Below, piece after piece: positions 47,018 to 56,132 of a DNA stretch of 64,000 nt; the stretch's first letter is position 1; every line of letters begins with the position of its first letter. The stretch lies in the NCBI RefSeq assembly GCF_001422245.1, contig NZ_LMMM01000021.1, positions 1 to 64,000 of the forward strand, given 5' to 3'. The stretch is from Rhizobium sp. Leaf262 (GTDB lineage Bacteria; Pseudomonadota; Alphaproteobacteria; Rhizobiales; Rhizobiaceae). The notes under the pieces are model-generated. The model saw only the letters and a list, made by a program, of their open reading frames with translations. It was not told the DNA's origin and did not search any database. A program made the translations under genes and the position numbers.

Positions 47018-48226
47018 GTGAGTACTCGTCTGAACGACGCCCGTATTCTCATGTACAGCCATGATAGTTTCGGGCTTGGGCATCTGCGTCGTTGCCGTAC
47101 CATCGCCCATGCGCTGGTCGAGGACTATCGCGGTCTGAACGTGCTGATCATATCAGGGGCGACCATCGCCGGAGCGTTCGATTATCGTGCCCGGGTCGAC
47201 TTCGTCAAAATCCCCAGTGTCATCAAGCTCAGAAACGGTGAATATACGTCGCTCGACCGGCATATCGATCTTCAGGAAACGCTGAAGATGCGCCGCTCGA
47301 TCATCTACCACACCGCCGAAAGCTTTCAGCCGGACATCTTCATCGTCGACAAGGAGCCCATGGGCCTGCGTGGCGAGGTCGAGGAGACGCTGACCTATCT
47401 CAAGGCAAAGGGCACCAAGCTTGTCATCGGTCTTCGCGACGTGATGGATGCACCACAGCTCCTGGAAGCCGAGTGGAAGCGCAATGACGTGCTCAGCAAG
47501 ATCGAGCGCTATTATGATCATGTCTGGGTCTATGGGCCGCCTGATTTCCACGACCCGCTGATGGGTCTGGATGTACCGCCGAAGGTGCGCGACAAGATGG
47601 ATTTCGTCGGCTTCCTGCAACGCTCGAAGACACAGTCCGAAAATCCGTCTCAGCGCACGGACGGCGACTATATTCTGGTGACGACCGGCGGCGGCGGTGA
47701 CGGCAGCGAACTCATCGATGATGTCATCAATGCCTACAAGGCCGACCCGGAACTGACGCAAAAGGCGCTGATCGTGCTAGGCCCCTACATGCCGGGTGAG
47801 CAGCGGCAGCGCTTCATGCAGAACACGTCGGATATTCCCCATATCGAGATCATCGAATTCGACAATCGCATGGAAGATATCGTTGCGGGGGCCAAGGCCG
47901 TGGTCTCCATGGGCGGCTACAACACCGTCTGCGAAATCCTTTCCTTCGACAAACCGGCGCTGATCGTACCGCGCATCGTTCCCCGCGAAGAGCAGTTGAT
48001 AAGAGCAAGCCGCGCATCTGACCTCGGCCTGTTCGACATGCTACTGCCGGAAGAGGCGGAAGATCCGCAGAAGATGGCGCAGGCACTGAAGGACCTCCTC
48101 CACCGCGCGCCACCGTCTGCCAATGGCAAGAACCTCAAACTCGACGGGTTGGAGAATATTTCCAGACGCATTGCCGAATGGCTTCAGCCGGAAGATGCTG
48201 TCAAAGTGCTGCCCGCAAGCGCCTGA
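47018..48226 (+). CDS. Predicted glycosyltransferase, MurG/GT28-like (COG4671 type)
   Basis: A GT-B protein of about 402 residues. The N-terminal nucleotide-fold loop is MYSHDSFGLGHLRRCRTIAH, and the C-terminal donor site has VTTGGGGDG and VSMGGYNTVCEILSFDKPALIVP, as in UDP-sugar glycosyltransferases of the MurG type. I choose GTG 47018 because AAGAGG precedes it; in-frame ATGs at 46913 and 46925 overlap the permease end and are alternatives. It is followed by a GT4 gene with a one-base overlap and has a relative at 49479. Confidence 0.83.
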   Translation: MSTRLNDARILMYSHDSFGLGHLRRCRTIAHALVEDYRGLNVLIISGATIAGAFDYRARVDFVKIPSVIKLRNGEYTSLDRHIDLQETLKMRRSIIYHTAESFQPDIFIVDKEPMGLRGEVEETLTYLKAKGTKLVIGLRDVMDAPQLLEAEWKRNDVLSKIERYYDHVWVYGPPDFHDPLMGLDVPPKVRDKMDFVGFLQRSKTQSENPSQRTDGDYILVTTGGGGDGSELIDDVINAYKADPELTQKALIVLGPYMPGEQRQRFMQNTSDIPHIEIIEFDNRMEDIVAGAKAVVSMGGYNTVCEILSFDKPALIVPRIVPREEQLIRASRASDLGLFDMLLPEEAEDPQKMAQALKDLLHRAPPSANGKNLKLDGLENISRRIAEWLQPEDAVKVLPASA

Positions 48227-49497
48227 TGTCAGAAAGAGACGCGGATATCGTGACCGTCAAAAAGAAAATCGTGGTTCTTCTGAAAGGATATCCGCGCCTT
48301 TCGGAAACCTTTATCGCGCAGGAACTGTTGGGGTTGGAACGGGCCGGGCTGGAACTGGAACTCGTTTCCATGCGCCGTCCGACCGACAAGAAGCGTCATC
48401 CGGTGCACGACGAGATCAGGGCCAAGGTCTTCTACCTGCCAGAATATCTGCACGAAGAACCGGTTCGCGTCTTGAAGGCGCTCTGGGCATGCCGAAAGCG
48501 ACCCGGTTTTGGCAGAGCACTGCGGCAATTCTTTAACGACCTGCGCCATGATATGAGCCGCAATCGCTTCCGCCGTTTCGGGCAAGCCGCCGTTCTCGCG
48601 CATGAGTGGCCTGCGGATGCAGGCTGGCTACACGTTCACTTCATTCACACGCCAGCGTCCGTCGGCGCATACATGCATTTGATCACCGACATCCCCTGGA
48701 CGATCTCGGCACATGCAAAGGATATCTGGACGTCCGGTGATCTGGACCTTTCAAGGAAGCTCGACAGCGCGCGTTGGGCCGTCACCTGTACCGCTGGTGG
48801 TTTCAGGCACCTGCAAAATCTGGCGAGCGACAAGGCAAGAGTGCACCTCAGCTATCACGGCCTCGATCTTACACGATTCCCACATTTCGAGGGTCCGCGC
48901 AGCTCACGCAATGGCTCCGATCCCAACGATCCGGTCCGCATTCTCAGCGTTGGTCGCGCCGTCAGGAAAAAAGGCATCGACATCCTCTTGCGCGCCCTTG
49001 CCGCTCTGCCATCATCCTTGCACTGGCACTTCACCCACATCGGCGGCGGCGACGAGCTGGCGAGACTGAAACCGTTGGCGGAAGAACTCGGAATTTCCGA
49101 GCGCATCGTCTGGACGGGCGCGATGGATCAGACCCAGGTGCTGGAGCACTATCGGCAAGCCGACCTCTTCGCACTGGCCTGCCGCATTACAAGTGATGGC
49201 GACCGGGACGGCCTGCCGAACGTTCTGGTGGAGGCAGCCAGTCAGCGCCTCACCTGTATTTCCACCAACATATCAGGCATTCCCGAGTTCTTCGTGGATG
49301 GTGAAAACGGATTGCTAACGGCGCCTGACGATCCAGTCGCTTTTTCAAAGGCTCTGGAACAAGCGGCCACGGACCCGGCGCTGCGGACACGATTGGGTGA
49401 CGCCGCCGAGCATAGGGTGCGCACATCTTTCGATCATAGAAACAGCATCACGGAGTTGAAAACTCTGTTCGAGCAGGAATGGGACAAAAGCGTTTGA
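48226..49497 (+). CDS. Glycosyltransferase family 4 protein
   Basis: A protein of 423 residues. The N terminus IVVLLKGYPRLSETFIAQEL is typical of colanic-acid/exopolysaccharide GT4 enzymes (WcaL-like). HVHFIHTPASVGAYM and the SAHAKDIW segment contact the acceptor, ILSVGRAVRKKGIDILLRAL starts the donor domain, and DGLPNVLVEAASQ is the EX7E-type motif. The start overlaps the previous stop (TGATG), and the last 19 bases overlap the next gene. Confidence 0.9.
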   Translation: MSERDADIVTVKKKIVVLLKGYPRLSETFIAQELLGLERAGLELELVSMRRPTDKKRHPVHDEIRAKVFYLPEYLHEEPVRVLKALWACRKRPGFGRALRQFFNDLRHDMSRNRFRRFGQAAVLAHEWPADAGWLHVHFIHTPASVGAYMHLITDIPWTISAHAKDIWTSGDLDLSRKLDSARWAVTCTAGGFRHLQNLASDKARVHLSYHGLDLTRFPHFEGPRSSRNGSDPNDPVRILSVGRAVRKKGIDILLRALAALPSSLHWHFTHIGGGDELARLKPLAEELGISERIVWTGAMDQTQVLEHYRQADLFALACRITSDGDRDGLPNVLVEAASQRLTCISTNISGIPEFFVDGENGLLTAPDDPVAFSKALEQAATDPALRTRLGDAAEHRVRTSFDHRNSITELKTLFEQEWDKSV

Positions 49498-50666
49498 CCT
49501 CTACCCGATCCGCGCCGCGTGTTTTCTTTTATGTTCAGCACCTTCTGGGCATCGGTCACATTGCCCGCGCCAGCAGGGTGGCAAGCGCATTGGTGACAGA
49601 CGGTTTCGATGTCACCATGGTGACGGGTGGAATGCCCGTTCCCGGTTTTCCGGCTGAAGGTATCCGGCACATCGAATTGCCGCCCATTGCAGTTGGCGAT
49701 GGCAGTTTCTCAGGGTTGGTGGATGCCACGGGGAAGCCGGTAGATGACGTCTTCAAGGACAACCGCGCCAGCATGCTTTTAGGCGCCTACCACGGGACAC
49801 GGCCCGATATCGTGATTATCGAGGCATTTCCTTTCGGACGCAGACAGGTCCGCTTCGAGCTGATGCCTCTTCTCAGCGCCATCGAAAACAGCACCGAAAG
49901 ACCACTGGTCGTCACATCCCTGCGCGATATTCTGCAGGAGCGAGCCAAGCCGGGCCGGGATGAAGAGACCATCAAGCTCGTCAAGAAACATTTCGACGCC
50001 ATTCTGGTGCACGCGGACCCGAACTTCGTCCGGCTGGAAGACACTTTCCCGCTGGCCGAACAGATCCGGCAGCGTGTCATCTACACAGGCCTTGTTGCGC
50101 CATCGAAACCTGCGGCCTCTCAAGATCGTTTTGATGTCGTGGTGTCCGCAGGCGGAGGAGCCGTGGGCGCGACATTGATCAGGGCAGCGCTCGATGTGGC
50201 CAGCCAAATCGAAAGGGTCGAAAGCTGGTGCCTGATTACAGGCCCCAACATGCCGCAGGCCGACTTCGACGACATTTCCGCACGAGCCGGCAGCGGCGTG
50301 TCCGTTTTTCGATTCCGTAAGGATTTTGCCAGCCTGCTTTCTGGTGCCCGTTTGTCGATATCACAGGCAGGATACAATACGGTCTGCGACATATTGCAGG
50401 CGAAATGCCGCTCTCTTTTGATACCTTTCGCAACGGGTGGCGAGACGGAACAGGGCGCCCGCGCTGGTCGCCTTGCAAAACTCGGCCTCGCTCATGTTCT
50501 TGACGAAAGCGCGATCTCAAAAGAATCGATGGTGGAAGCGATAAACCGCGCGCTCGACTTGCCGGAACCCGGCAGTATCGACCTTGATTTGGACGGAGCA
50601 CGGGGCACGGCAGCGATATTGCGGCGTCTGTACGAAGAACGCGAGTTCGACACACTCAATATCTGA
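49479..50666 (+). CDS. Predicted glycosyltransferase, MurG/GT28-like (COG4671 type)
   Basis: A protein of 395 residues related to the product at 47018. FFYVQHLLGIGHIARASRVA is the N-terminal glycine loop, VVVSAGGGAVGATL the donor-domain loop, and SISQAGYNTVCDIL the UDP-sugar contact. The start ATG is preceded by AGGA only two bases away and GAGCAGGA overall, inside the end of the GT4 gene, so translation is coupled. It is the last gene of the operon and overlaps the convergent oxidoreductase by 11 bases. Confidence 0.85.
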   Translation: MGQKRLTSTRSAPRVFFYVQHLLGIGHIARASRVASALVTDGFDVTMVTGGMPVPGFPAEGIRHIELPPIAVGDGSFSGLVDATGKPVDDVFKDNRASMLLGAYHGTRPDIVIIEAFPFGRRQVRFELMPLLSAIENSTERPLVVTSLRDILQERAKPGRDEETIKLVKKHFDAILVHADPNFVRLEDTFPLAEQIRQRVIYTGLVAPSKPAASQDRFDVVVSAGGGAVGATLIRAALDVASQIERVESWCLITGPNMPQADFDDISARAGSGVSVFRFRKDFASLLSGARLSISQAGYNTVCDILQAKCRSLLIPFATGGETEQGARAGRLAKLGLAHVLDESAISKESMVEAINRALDLPEPGSIDLDLDGARGTAAILRRLYEEREFDTLNI

Positions 50667-51864
50667 GTTTTTCGCGCCTCACACCAAAACCGATCAAACG
50701 CCCTGCAAGATGTGCCAGCAGCGGAAAGCGCATGATTGCAAGCACGAAAGCCGGCGGGCCATCTGCTCGTTTGGTTTTAGGTTGATCCTTTTTGCGGCTG
50801 CGCATCATCAATTGCAGGCGCTGGATCGCTTTGGTGGGAAAAGAGCGGCGCTTTTCAATGGCTGACAAATCAGTGTCAGAAATCGAGCCTCCGGATGACA
50901 GCGCCGGGATAAGAACGTTTGCGGCGGCGACTGCGTCCTGAATGGCGAGGTTGACCCCCACACCGCCGATCGGCGACATCGCGTGGGCCGCATCGCCGAT
51001 ACAGATCACCCCCGGCTTCCACCATCGCGTCAGGCGGTCGATGCGCACCGTCAGCAGGCTGGCGTCGTCCCAACTGCGTATTTCTTCCAGACGGTCGGTC
51101 GGCAACGGACATACTTGCGAAACCCTTGCCCGAAATGCCTCCAGCCCCTTTGCCTTCATGACGTCGAAAGTGCCTTTGCGCACGACGTAACCGCATTGCC
51201 AGTAGTCGCCACGGTCGATGAGCACGAATCCCTGCCGAGGACCGGCATGCCCCATCGTCTCCTTGGGATCGTCTGGCTGTTTCGAAAGGCGCATCCACAC
51301 CACCTCCGTCGGCTCGCCGAAACGCTCGATCTCCAACCCAGCCTTTTCGCGGATGACCGAGTTGCGACCATCCGCACCGATCACGACATCGGCTTCGATC
51401 GTAAGCGGTCCCTCAGGCGTATCGACTTGAAGTCCGCAAATCCTGTCGCCCTGCCGCAAGAGGTCAGTGACCGGCGCGTTCATCAAAAGCCGGAAGTTAT
51501 CGAACTGTCCTGCTTTTCCCGCAAGAAAGTTGAGGAAGTCCCATTGCGGCATGAAAGCGATAAAGCGATGCCTGATCGGCAGCCAGGAGAAGTCGGCAAT
51601 CGTTATATTGCGTCCGGCGATCTGCGCGTGCAGCTTTTCTGCACGCGTGTGCGGGAGAGCAAGAAATTCGCGAATGAACCCCAGCTGTTCGATGATATCC
51701 AAGGTCGAAGGGTGGATCGTATCGCCACGAAAATCACGCAGGAAATCGCCATGTTTCTCCACGACGACCACATCTACATTGGCGCGTGCGAGCAGAAGCC
51801 CGAGCATCATGCCCGCTGGCCCGCCTCCTGCGATCACGACCTTGGTCTTGATTTTGTTGTGCAT
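50656..51864 (-). CDS. FAD-dependent monooxygenase-like oxidoreductase
   Basis: A flavoprotein of the p-hydroxybenzoate hydroxylase/UbiH class, 402 residues. FAD motifs are VVIAGGGPAGMMLGLLLARA at the N terminus, ADVVIGADGRNS in the middle and CIGDAAHAMSPIGGVGVNLA toward the C terminus. The substrate is unknown. The start is ATG 51864, with GGGGA nine bases upstream. It lies 14 bases after the PAP2 gene on the minus strand, so the two probably share a transcript. Confidence 0.87.
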   Translation of the reverse strand: MHNKIKTKVVIAGGGPAGMMLGLLLARANVDVVVVEKHGDFLRDFRGDTIHPSTLDIIEQLGFIREFLALPHTRAEKLHAQIAGRNITIADFSWLPIRHRFIAFMPQWDFLNFLAGKAGQFDNFRLLMNAPVTDLLRQGDRICGLQVDTPEGPLTIEADVVIGADGRNSVIREKAGLEIERFGEPTEVVWMRLSKQPDDPKETMGHAGPRQGFVLIDRGDYWQCGYVVRKGTFDVMKAKGLEAFRARVSQVCPLPTDRLEEIRSWDDASLLTVRIDRLTRWWKPGVICIGDAAHAMSPIGGVGVNLAIQDAVAAANVLIPALSSGGSISDTDLSAIEKRRSFPTKAIQRLQLMMRSRKKDQPKTKRADGPPAFVLAIMRFPLLAHLAGRLIGFGVRREKLRY

Positions 51865-51878
51865 GTTCACGTCCCCTG

Positions 51879-52568
51879 TCACACGGAAGGTGCGGCGTTT
51901 TTCGGGTGTGGCCAACCCGTCTCATCGAACCGGAACAACCACTGATATCGGGCGAAGAGAAAGGCGAAGGCCATTGCCGTCCATGTGCCCAGCAACAGGC
52001 CAGCCGCCACATCACTGGGGTAATGCGCACCGACGATAACCCGTGAAACGCCAATCACCAGCGCAAGCCCCATGAACACCACGCGAAAACGAGGGATCAG
52101 CATGAGAAATGCGCCGAAGAAAGAGCCTGCGGCGGCAGAATGACCGGACGGAAAGCTCTCATAGAGATTGTCCCCCGTGAAAGGCGTCAGGCTGTAGGCA
52201 CCCATGTCCATCAGCAGTTCGGGCCTTGCGCGACCGATCACGAATTTCAGCAGATGCACCAGAATGCTTGCCGTGCCAATGGTGAGGAAGAAGTAGAGCA
52301 ACAGTCTCCAGATGGTTCGGATGCGGCTGGCATGCGACGATGTGGCAAGCCCGCGCGCCGTCACATAGGCGATGATTGCAAGCAGGCCGGTGCTATAAAG
52401 CATCCAGCGGAAGGTGCCGAAATCTGTAATGGCTTTGTTGAAGACGACTATCTTTTCCGGAAGGGCTTGCGCCCTTTGCGAAAGGATCGGGTCGAACGGG
52501 ATAAAAACAAGCACCAACACCAAGGTCGCGGCGAATATCCAGCCACTGGAAACAAAAAAACGCCGCAT
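51879..52568 (-). CDS. PAP2-family membrane phosphatase
   Basis: Membrane phosphatase of 229 residues with about six helices. The three acid-phosphatase motifs are KFVIGRARP, SFPSGHSA and SRVIVGAHYPSDV. Members dephosphorylate lipid phosphates such as undecaprenyl pyrophosphate or phosphatidate at the periplasmic face. It lies upstream of the oxidoreductase gene. Confidence 0.92.
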   Translation of the reverse strand: MRRFFVSSGWIFAATLVLVLVFIPFDPILSQRAQALPEKIVVFNKAITDFGTFRWMLYSTGLLAIIAYVTARGLATSSHASRIRTIWRLLLYFFLTIGTASILVHLLKFVIGRARPELLMDMGAYSLTPFTGDNLYESFPSGHSAAAGSFFGAFLMLIPRFRVVFMGLALVIGVSRVIVGAHYPSDVAAGLLLGTWTAMAFAFLFARYQWLFRFDETGWPHPKNAAPSV

Positions 52569-52802
52569 GCTCCACCTCTTTGCCTCGTCGCGTCATTAGC
52601 CATAAGCCCGGACGCCTCAACAATAAAGCAAGCAATCGAAAGTTCTGCGGCCTCTTTGAGGCAGGACGTTCAATATCTGATGATCTTTGCTGGAACGGCG
52701 TAACCATCGAACGGGTTATCGCGAGACTGGCTTTCTCCTTGTTCTGCCCACCTTTCGCGGGTAGACGCTTTAGACGATAAAGATGAAACAACCCGGATCG
52801 AC

Positions 52803-54002
52803 ATGACACACAAGCAGGGATCGACTTCACCCGAAAAACTGACCGTACTCGGTTCGACCGGCTCCATCGGTGCCAATACGGTGGATGTCATCGGCCAGCT
52901 TGGTGGTCGAGAACGGTTTGACGTCATGGCACTGACCGGCGCTGGAAATATCGAGCTTCTGGCAAAGCAGGCACGGGCGCTGGGTGCGCGTCTCGCGGTG
53001 ACGTCACAGGAAGAGAATTATCACCTATTGAAGGATGCGCTCGCAGGAAGCGGCATACATGTGGCGGCAGGCAGAAGCGGCTTGCAGGAAGCCGCAAGCA
53101 TGGACGCGGACTGGGTCATGGCGGCCATTGCAGGAACCCCTGGACTGGAGCCGACACTGACGGCAGCAAGCCGTGGAGCCAACATCGCGCTTGCCAACAA
53201 GGAATGCCTGGTTTCGGCCGGGGCAGTTTTTATCCGGGCGGTCGCTCAGGGCGGCGGCCAACTGATACCGGTGGACAGCGAGCACAGCGCCATTTTCCAA
53301 TGCCTGGAGCCCCGCAACAAGGATAACGTCGAAAGGGTCATCCTGACGGCATCCGGCGGACCTTTTCGAACCTTCACCCGCGAACAGATGTCCGGCGTCA
53401 CCGCCGACGTTGCCCGCGCCCATCCGAACTGGTCGATGGGTCTGAAAGTGTCTATCGGCAGCGCTTCGATGTTCAACAAGGCGTTGGAAATGATCGAGGC
53501 GAAATATCTTTTCGATCTGACGCCGGAGCAGATCGAGGTCATCATCCATCCCCAGTCGATCGTTCATTCGATGGTCGCCTACTCGGATGGGTCTGTGATT
53601 GCCCAGCTTGGGTGCCCGGATATGCGAACCGCGATTTCCTACGCCTTGACCTATCCAGCACGTGGCAAGATCGATGTGGAACGGCTCGACTTCACCAAGC
53701 TTGCGCGGTTGGATTTCGAAGCGCCTGATGAAGAACGCTTCCCGGCATTACGCCTTGCGAAAACCGCGCTGCAGCGCGGCGGTGCCCAAGGCGCAGTCTT
53801 GAATGCTGCGGATGAGACCGCATTCCACGCCTTCGTTGAAGGAAGCATCGGCTTTCTGGATATGGCCGATATCGTTGAGGTGGTGATGGACCGTATCGAT
53901 GATGGCAGAAGCGTCGACACGATTAAAGATGTGCTCCGTGCTGACGCTGACGCCCGCCAATGCGCCCTCGATATAATCCAGAAAAAGCAAAAAGCCGCCT
54001 GA
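52803..54002 (+). CDS. dxr: 1-deoxy-D-xylulose 5-phosphate reductoisomerase
   Basis: Converts DXP to MEP with NADPH, the first committed step of the MEP isoprenoid pathway, in the cytoplasm. It has 399 residues, normal for the family. VLGSTGSIGANTVDVI binds NADPH, ANKECLVSAG and PVDSEHSAIFQCL hold metal and substrate ligands, and HPQSIVHSMVAY is the later conserved segment. No strong ribosome-binding site precedes ATG 52803, though similarity begins soon after. Confidence 0.96.
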   Translation: MTHKQGSTSPEKLTVLGSTGSIGANTVDVIGQLGGRERFDVMALTGAGNIELLAKQARALGARLAVTSQEENYHLLKDALAGSGIHVAAGRSGLQEAASMDADWVMAAIAGTPGLEPTLTAASRGANIALANKECLVSAGAVFIRAVAQGGGQLIPVDSEHSAIFQCLEPRNKDNVERVILTASGGPFRTFTREQMSGVTADVARAHPNWSMGLKVSIGSASMFNKALEMIEAKYLFDLTPEQIEVIIHPQSIVHSMVAYSDGSVIAQLGCPDMRTAISYALTYPARGKIDVERLDFTKLARLDFEAPDEERFPALRLAKTALQRGGAQGAVLNAADETAFHAFVEGSIGFLDMADIVEVVMDRIDDGRSVDTIKDVLRADADARQCALDIIQKKQKAA

Positions 54003-54022
54003 ACGTCGTCCAGCGGCCTTTA
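53989..54022. terminator. Possible weak terminator after dxr
   Basis: GCCGC and GCGGC can pair across the dxr stop, flanked by A and T tracts (AAAAAGCC...GGCCTTTAAA). The stem has mismatches and a long loop, so this is a weak call. It lies between convergent dxr and hemA. Confidence 0.35.
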
Positions 54023-54120
54023 AATGACGTGCAGTGACTCTTTAAATTGAGCAACCACCATCTGTGGAGGTCAGACGCGGACTCAACGATCCGCGACCTT
54101 GATCCAATGGATTGAAGCTG

Positions 54121-55338
54121 TCAGGCGACGGCACGCGCCAGGGCGCAGCGCGACCACAGCTGATGGAGCGCATCAACCATTTGCTTCATATCTGCATCGC
54201 TGTGCAGAGGCGTCGGCGTGATCCGCAGGCGCTCGGTCTTGCGTGGTACCGTCGGATAATTGATCGGCTGAACGTAGACGCCGTGATCATCCAGAAGAAT
54301 ATCGGAAATCCATTTGCACTTGGCCGCATCGCCGACCATCACAGGCACGATGTGACTTGGGTTGTTCATGTGCGGGATGCCGCTTTGATCCAGCATGGTG
54401 CGCAGGGTGCGAACACGCTCCTGATGGCGTGCCCGCTCGAACGGGCTGGCTTTCAGATGCTGGATGGAGGCAACGGCGCCGGCAGCCAGCGAAGGCGGCA
54501 AAGCTGTCGTGAAGATGAACCCGGATGCGAAGGAGCGGATGAAGTCACACAGCGCTTCCGAAGCGGCGATATAGCCGCCCATGACGCCGATGGCTTTTCC
54601 CAAAGTACCCTCGATGATCGTCACCCGGTGCATCAGGCCTTCACGCTCGGCAATTCCGCCGCCACGTGGACCGTACATGCCGACAGCATGAACCTCATCC
54701 AGATAGGTCATCGCACCGTATTTATCGGCGAGATCGCATATTTCCTTGATCGGTGCGATATCACCGTCCATGGAATAGACCGACTCGAAAGCAATGAGTT
54801 TGGGAGCAGCAGGATCAGCCGCTTTCAGCTTCGCTTCGAGATCCTCAAGGTCATTATGTTTCCAGATGACCTTTTCGCATCGGCCATGGCGAATGCCCTC
54901 GATCATCGATGCATGGTTGAGCGCATCTGAAAAGATGATCAGCCCCGGTATCTTCTGTCCGAGTGTTCCCAGCGTCGCCCAGTTGGAAATGTAACCGGAC
55001 GTGAAGATCAGTGCCGATTCTTTTCCATGCAGGTCAGCCAGTTCACACTCCAGCTGAACGTGATAGTGATTGGTGCCAGAAATATTCCGGGTGCCTCCCG
55101 CACCCGCGCCACAGTGGTCGATGGCGGCCTTCATGGCTTCAATGACTTTCGGATTCTGTCCCATGCCGAGATAGTCGTTGGAACACCACACCGTCACGTC
55201 ACGCTTTTCACCGCTGGTGGTGTAACGGGTCGCGCGCGGGAAATTGCCCTGCTGTCGCTCCAGATCGGCGAACACGCGATAACGACCTTCCGAATGCAAA
55301 CCATCCAGTTCGGTCTTGAAATATGCCTCGAAGTCCAT
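54121..55338 (-). CDS. hemA: 5-aminolevulinate synthase
   Basis: PLP enzyme that condenses glycine and succinyl-CoA to 5-aminolevulinate, the entry to haem synthesis by the Shemin route. It has 405 residues. Hallmarks are [48 protein letters not shown], and the PLP Lys in [14 protein letters not shown] use ATG 55338 (MDFEAYFK), preceded by GGAG at six bases; the open frame runs 69 bases further upstream without similarity. A perfect anaerobox lies 149 bases upstream of the start, so low-oxygen control by FNR/FixK is likely. Confidence 0.96.
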   Translation of the reverse strand: MDFEAYFKTELDGLHSEGRYRVFADLERQQGNFPRATRYTTSGEKRDVTVWCSNDYLGMGQNPKVIEAMKAAIDHCGAGAGGTRNISGTNHYHVQLECELADLHGKESALIFTSGYISNWATLGTLGQKIPGLIIFSDALNHASMIEGIRHGRCEKVIWKHNDLEDLEAKLKAADPAAPKLIAFESVYSMDGDIAPIKEICDLADKYGAMTYLDEVHAVGMYGPRGGGIAEREGLMHRVTIIEGTLGKAIGVMGGYIAASEALCDFIRSFASGFIFTTALPPSLAAGAVASIQHLKASPFERARHQERVRTLRTMLDQSGIPHMNNPSHIVPVMVGDAAKCKWISDILLDDHGVYVQPINYPTVPRKTERLRITPTPLHSDADMKQMVDALHQLWSRCALARAVA

Positions 55339-55486
55339 TCCATGCTCCAGAATTCTTGCAGTCGTTGTCGGCTCACCTCCTTGAGCCGTCAACCCCGTCG
55401 ACGCCATTTGTGAAAAACTGCGTCAATTCGCCCCTACTTTTGAACCATTCCAGGAATACCTATAAGATATTTAGCAAAGAGCAAAA

Positions 55487-55500
55487 TTGATTCACATCAA
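55487..55500. promoter_or_regulatory. FNR/FixK-type anaerobox upstream of hemA
   Basis: TTGATTCACATCAA matches TTGAT-N4-ATCAA perfectly. On the minus strand a TATAGG -10 hexamer candidate lies at 55463-55458, which would put the box near position -41.5 for hemA, the usual activating site. The remaining parts of 55339-55711 show no gene and should hold the promoter of the plus-strand lipoprotein too. Confidence 0.82.
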
Positions 55501-55711
55501 ACTGGCGACGAAATGGAACTTTTCCTTTTCCACCTCGTTCAGTAGGGCACAATCGATTGGGGCCGGGAGCGCAGCCTGATAAGGGGAGGCTTCCATTAAC
55601 ACATTCGACTTGTTAGATATCTGTCGCGGTCGGAGGTAGCAGTCGCCGCAGATAACCTATGGGACGCCTACCAAGAGCCATAGAGCTCGTATGTAACGTT
55701 GGAGAGAGTTC

Positions 55712-55963
55712 ATGAAAAAGGCTATTATTTTCGCCGTCATCGGTTTGACGCTTGCAGGCTGCACGCAGACTGAAAAGGGTGCTTCCATCGGTGCCGTATC
55801 CGGTGCCGTTATCGGTGGTGCCGTCACGGGCAACGTACGCGGCGCAGCCGTGGGCGCGGCAATCGGTGGCGTCGGCGGCGCGCTGATCGGCAACGCTTCC
55901 GAGCCAGGCTATTGCTACTATCGCGACCAGTACGGTCAGCGCTACACGGCACGTTGCCGCTAA
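55712..55963 (+). CDS. Small glycine-zipper lipoprotein
   Basis: A secreted lipoprotein of 83 residues. The signal peptide KKAIIFAVIGLTLAGC ends in a lipobox, giving a lipidated Cys. The middle is a glycine-zipper repeat (GAVSGAVIGGAVTGNVRGAA, then GAAIGGVGGALIG), which inserts in or packs against membranes. The tail carries a Cys pair (YCYY and ARCR). GGAGAGAG precedes the start. It resembles OmpA-anchor/YMGG-like and 17 kDa antigen-type proteins. A terminator follows. Confidence 0.85.
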   Translation: MKKAIIFAVIGLTLAGCTQTEKGASIGAVSGAVIGGAVTGNVRGAAVGAAIGGVGGALIGNASEPGYCYYRDQYGQRYTARCR

Positions 55964-55985
55964 AAGCGCGGTTTTGGTACACGAG

Positions 55986-56010
55986 AAAGCCCCGGTTCGC
56001 CGGGGCTTTT
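55986..56010 (+). terminator. Rho-independent terminator after the glycine-zipper lipoprotein
   Basis: AAAGCCCCGG and CCGGGGCTTT form a perfect 10-bp stem with a TTCG tetraloop and a T run, 22 bases after the stop codon. Confidence 0.92.
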
Positions 56011-56132
56011 GCGTTTTAGGCTGCAAAAAGTGCTTTTCAGGGTGCCATTTTGTCAGTTTATGATTAAGCTTGAATGTTAACGGATGGGAAACCGGTGGGG
56101 CCGATAATAAATGCTCAACCATAAAGTAGCGT

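Noticed and set aside
50656-50666. Convergent 11-base gene overlap as evidence of a frameshift
   Set aside because: Both proteins end with normal family-length C termini, and several similar convergent overlaps occur in this compact genome.
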